Below are positions 60,846 to 64,000 of a stretch of DNA of 64,000 nucleotides, piece by piece (the stretch's first letter is position 1; each line of letters begins with the position of its first letter). The DNA is from Bacteroidota bacterium (GTDB taxonomy: Bacteria; Bacteroidota; Bacteroidia; Chitinophagales; Chitinophagaceae): contig CANHGW010000005.1 in assembly GCA_947460175.1 (NCBI GenBank), positions 39,762 to 103,761 on the forward strand. Direction: 5' to 3'. Below the pieces are notes generated by a model that had not been told where the DNA came from, searched no databases, and saw nothing but the letters and a program-made list of their open reading frames with translations. Made by a program: the position numbers and the translations under genes.

Positions 60846-63128
60846 TTACTTATTCTTTTTACTCTTAACATACGCATCCACAGCCGCTATCGCTACCATA
60901 TTCACTATTTGGCGAACACTGCTTCCCAACTGTAATACATGCACCGATTTGTTCATACCCAATAAAATAGGACCTACCGCTTCAGAATTGCCCAATTCCA
61001 TCATTAAGTGATAGGCTATATTACCTGCAGATAGGTTGGGGAAAATGAGAATGTTTGGAGGATTATTGACCAATGAACTAAACGGATAGTTTTCTTTCAA
61101 CAAATCATTGTCAAAAGCAATGCTACCTTGTACTTCACCATCTACTATTATATCCGGATGATGTTCGTGCAATAAAGCCACTGCTTCTCGTACTTTTTTA
61201 GCTTCGCTCAAATTGCTACTACCAAAATTAGAATAAGATAGTAAGGCCACACGTGGTGTAATATTCAGATTTTTTAAATTTTCACTTGCCAATAAGGTAA
61301 TATCTACCAAATCTTGCGGAGTAGGAAACTCATTGATTGTTGTATCTGCAAAACAGATAGGACCTCGCTTGGTAAGCATTACATACATACCGGCTAACTT
61401 ATTTACCTTTTTATCGACTCCAATAATTTCTAATACAGGTCGAAGTGTATCGGTATACTTGCGTGTCAAACCCGTAATAACTGCATTCGCATCGCCTGTT
61501 TCTACCATCATGCATCCAAAATAATTTCGTTCTCGCATTATTTTTCGAGCTTCATAGGTATTGTATCCTTTTCGATGACGTTTTTTGAATAATATTTCAC
61601 CATAAGCATTTCGTTTTGCCTCATTTTCTTCAGACTTGGGATCAATGATTTCAACTCCATTCAATTCAAGATTATTTTCTTTCATGATGGTTTTAATTTT
61701 TTTCACATTACCCAATAATACTGGAATGGCAATACCCTCGTCATTCACTATTTGCGCAGCCTTCAATGTTTTAAAATTCTCAGCATCGGCAAATACCACA
61801 CGTTGTTTGTATTGTTTAGCCTTGTTGATAATCGCTTTCAATATATTATCATCATTGCCTAAACGGCTTTGCAATTCTTCTTCATAAGCCTTCCAATCGG
61901 TAATGGCGCGTTGCGCCACTTTACTTTTCACAGCCGCTTTGGCAACAGCCAATGACACTTCAGAAAGTAATCGAGGATCCATGGGTTTGGGAATTATATA
62001 CGTAGGACCATAACTCAGATTTTTCTCTTGATAAGCTAAGTTGACAATATCAGGCACACCTTTTTTAGCCAATGCGGCCAAGGCCTTTACAGCAGCCAAT
62101 TTCATATCTTCATTAATCGTACGAGCACGCACATCCAAGGCTCCTCTGAATATATAAGGGAATCCCAATACATTGTTCACTTGATTAGGATAGTCGCTAC
62201 GGCCTGTTGCCATGATTACATCTGGACGAGCTTTTACAGCTGTTTCATAATCCACTTCTGGGTCTGGATTCGCTAACGCAAATACGATAGGTTTTGGTGC
62301 CATGCCTTTTAGCATTTTTGCATTCACTACCCCACCTTTAGATAAACCTATAAATACATCTGAACCTTTCATGGCATCCTCCAAGGATTTTACTTTTCGA
62401 GCAGTCGCAAATTTTTGTTTTCCAGCATCTAAGTCTTTTCGATCTTTTGTGATGGCACCTTTGCTATCAAACATGATAAAATTCTCATACTTTGCTCCTA
62501 ATTTGATATAAAGTTTACAACATGCCATAGCCGAAGCCCCTGCTCCACTCACCACAAACTTGGCTGTTTTTATATCTTTTTCTTGTATTTCGAGTGCGTT
62601 CAATAAAGCTGCTGAAGATATAATAGCCGTGCCATGTTGATCATCGTGCATGACGGGAATATTCATTTCCTTTTTTAATCGCTCTTCGATTTCAAAACAT
62701 TCGGGTGCTTTAATATCTTCAAGATTGATACCACCAAATGTGGGCTCCAATGCTTTTACAGTACGTATAAAATCCTCAACATTGTTGGCATCGAGTTCGA
62801 TGTCAAATACATCAATGTCAGCATAAATTTTAAATAACAACCCCTTACCTTCCATTACCGGCTTGGATGCCAAGGGCCCAATATTGCCTAAGCCTAATAC
62901 GGCTGTACCGTTGGTAATAACAGCTACAAGATTTCCTTTGGTTGTATACTTGTATACATTTTCAGGATTACGATATATTTCCATACAAGGCTCTGCAACT
63001 CCTGGCGAATAGGCCAATGCAAGATCTCGTTGTGTTTTGGTTTCTTTAGTAGGTACAATTTCTATTTTCCCAGGTCTGCCTTTGGAATGATAATCTAAGG
63101 CATCACTTTTTCTTACTTTTTTAATCAT
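60846..63128 (-). CDS. maeB: NADP-dependent malic enzyme with phosphotransacetylase-like C-terminal domain
   Basis: Oxidative decarboxylation of malate to pyruvate with NADPH. The 760-residue protein is the long MaeB form. Residues 1 to about 430 are the malic domain: [40 protein letters not shown] (nucleotide site), [11 protein letters not shown] (metal-binding Asp), [16 protein letters not shown] and [10 protein letters not shown]. Residues about 430-760 resemble phosphate acetyltransferase ([50 protein letters not shown] end). In MaeB this domain is regulatory, sensing acetyl-CoA, rather than catalytic. A TAACTTTA element lies about 55 nt upstream of the ATG. Confidence 0.94.
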   Translation of the reverse strand: MIKKVRKSDALDYHSKGRPGKIEIVPTKETKTQRDLALAYSPGVAEPCMEIYRNPENVYKYTTKGNLVAVITNGTAVLGLGNIGPLASKPVMEGKGLLFKIYADIDVFDIELDANNVEDFIRTVKALEPTFGGINLEDIKAPECFEIEERLKKEMNIPVMHDDQHGTAIISSAALLNALEIQEKDIKTAKFVVSGAGASAMACCKLYIKLGAKYENFIMFDSKGAITKDRKDLDAGKQKFATARKVKSLEDAMKGSDVFIGLSKGGVVNAKMLKGMAPKPIVFALANPDPEVDYETAVKARPDVIMATGRSDYPNQVNNVLGFPYIFRGALDVRARTINEDMKLAAVKALAALAKKGVPDIVNLAYQEKNLSYGPTYIIPKPMDPRLLSEVSLAVAKAAVKSKVAQRAITDWKAYEEELQSRLGNDDNILKAIINKAKQYKQRVVFADAENFKTLKAAQIVNDEGIAIPVLLGNVKKIKTIMKENNLELNGVEIIDPKSEENEAKRNAYGEILFKKRHRKGYNTYEARKIMRERNYFGCMMVETGDANAVITGLTRKYTDTLRPVLEIIGVDKKVNKLAGMYVMLTKRGPICFADTTINEFPTPQDLVDITLLASENLKNLNITPRVALLSYSNFGSSNLSEAKKVREAVALLHEHHPDIIVDGEVQGSIAFDNDLLKENYPFSSLVNNPPNILIFPNLSAGNIAYHLMMELGNSEAVGPILLGMNKSVHVLQLGSSVRQIVNMVAIAAVDAYVKSKKNK

Positions 63129-63249
63129 AATCCGTTTGAATAATTATTTTTGAAAAAACCAACTTGTGATTTTCATAAGCCGTAAAGTTACAAAGAATGG
63201 AATAAGATTGAATTCAAAAAACGGATTGTGTAAAACTTTGAAGTTTCAT

Positions 63250-63990
63250 TTACAACAACAAAGCTGCCAAACCATAATCGGCAAAAAGAATTAGAATACA
63301 ACTAACTACAACTGAACGAGTAGAAGATTGACCTATTTCTAAGGCACCACCTTTCACATAGTATCCGAAATAAGCCGAAACACTGGATATGATAAAGGCA
63401 AACGTGAATGATTTGATGAGACCAAATGTTAAATTAAATGGCACAAAATCTTTCATTAATCCTTGTGTAAACTGCTGTTCGGAAATAATTCCACTGAAAG
63501 TTCCAGCTAAATATCCTCCCCAAACGCTTAAAAACATTGAAATCGTAATTAAACAAGGTATTACAATAAATGATGCGACTATCTTAGGTAATATTAAATA
63601 CGTTTTAGTATTGATTCCCATGATTTCGAGCGCATCGATTTGTTCACTCACACGCATATTGCCCAATTCTGAAGCAATTTTGGATCCAATTACACCTGCT
63701 AATACAATACAAACGACTGTTGGAGAAAGCTCCAAAAAAGTACTATCACGAATAATTTGAGCAATGACATATTTTTGTACCAAGGGGCTAATCAATTGAT
63801 AAGCAGTTTGTACGGTGGTTACAGCGCCTAAAAAAACTGAAATAATCACCACAATTCCCATAGAACCTATTCCTATTTCATAACATTGATGAATAAATTC
63901 TTTCCAGTAAACACGCATGTTTTCAGGTTTGGAAAACATTCCACCCAGCATCATCAAATATTTTCCGAAATGTTCGAGTCCTTTAATCAT
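63250..63990 (-). CDS. MlaE-type ABC permease
   Basis: A 246-residue inner-membrane permease of the MlaE/YrbE family, which moves phospholipids between inner and outer membrane with MlaF-like ATPase and MlaD-like substrate-binding partners. Five predicted helices; the hallmarks are GAVTTVQTAYQL, LAGVIGSKIASELGNMRVSEQIDALEIMGI (the coupling helix with the EQIDAL motif) and YLAGTFSGIIS. Partners such as the ATPase presumably lie beyond the right edge of the window, upstream on this strand. The start at 63990 is in the last 11 nt of the window and gives a complete protein of normal length. Confidence 0.92.
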   Translation of the reverse strand: MIKGLEHFGKYLMMLGGMFSKPENMRVYWKEFIHQCYEIGIGSMGIVVIISVFLGAVTTVQTAYQLISPLVQKYVIAQIIRDSTFLELSPTVVCIVLAGVIGSKIASELGNMRVSEQIDALEIMGINTKTYLILPKIVASFIVIPCLITISMFLSVWGGYLAGTFSGIISEQQFTQGLMKDFVPFNLTFGLIKSFTFAFIISSVSAYFGYYVKGGALEIGQSSTRSVVVSCILILFADYGLAALLL

Positions 63991-64000
63991 CTAGAGTCCA

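Noticed and set aside
60712..61011. 99-residue plus-strand open frame
   Set aside because: It runs through the FecA-like promoter, the malic enzyme terminator and the malic enzyme 3' end; no family match.

Overview
The window is a stretch of AT-rich chromosome from a member of the Bacteroidota, most likely a Chitinophagales/Sphingobacteriales-type organism. Evidence for this: TonB-dependent and beta-barrel outer-membrane proteins, a GLPGLI-family protein, secreted proteins with type IX secretion (T9SS) C-terminal tails, DUF4846, a DAHP synthase/chorismate mutase fusion, a short Bacteroidota-type S21, LptC/CoaX synteny, almost no Shine-Dalgarno sequences, and many copies of the Bacteroidota sigma-A -7 element TAnnTTTG. 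No tRNA, rRNA or CRISPR array was seen. Most of the window is ordinary housekeeping and envelope biology.

Layout. 0-8.6 kb: 3' part of ATP-type PEP carboxykinase with a clear terminator, a DUF4846 lipoprotein, ACMSD (tryptophan/kynurenine catabolism), cytidine deaminase, a secreted transglutaminase-like protein, and a three-gene export system (adaptor, permease, ATPase). 8.6-17 kb: DAHP synthase/chorismate mutase, methyltransferase, LolA, a secreted GH92 alpha-mannosidase bracketed by two GAGAT-rich palindromic repeats, an O-antigen-ligase-like protein and the MeaB GTPase. 17-25 kb: a B12-binding radical SAM protein, a GbsR-type regulator operon whose DCC-family gene carries an in-frame stop, DUF2071, FabF and acyl carrier protein, a nuclease, a lipoprotein and a SPASM radical SAM protein. 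25-35 kb: a cassette-like lipoprotein unit between inverted repeats, a TonB-domain protein, an outer-membrane receptor/GLPGLI pair, isocitrate dehydrogenase, small lipoproteins, a Rof-like protein and a c-heme/copper-monooxygenase T9SS protein. 35-49 kb: an orphan triple-PAS hybrid kinase, an M23 peptidase, TypA/BipA, the CoaX-OMP-LptC operon, a Lon-substrate-domain protein, a GlmU-like nucleotidyltransferase and an MFS transporter. 49-54.7 kb: HutD, TerB-like, alanine dehydrogenase, metallo-hydrolase, XerC-type recombinase, S21, a lipoprotein and riboflavin synthase. 54.7-58.5 kb: the accessory region, with orphan secreted proteins, a REP-associated tyrosine transposase (RAYT) bracketed by inverted REP hairpins, and a 64-bp direct repeat. 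58.5-64 kb: FecA-like receptor, NADP malic enzyme with a phosphotransacetylase-like tail, MlaE-type permease.

Themes. Central carbon metabolism recurs (PEPCK, IDH, malic enzyme, alanine dehydrogenase), as does envelope assembly (LolA, LptC, MlaE, O-antigen ligase). Regulation is visible mainly as TAnnTTTG elements lying only 4-10 nt from start codons, which implies many leaderless or near-leaderless mRNAs; in several cases the TTG of this promoter element lies in frame and gives a false upstream start, corrected below. Convergent gene ends repeatedly carry long imperfect palindromes of several unrelated families. The features most worth a second look are the RAYT/REP module, the stop codon inside the DCC gene, the GAGAT elements around GH92, and the cassette-like unit near 25.5 kb.
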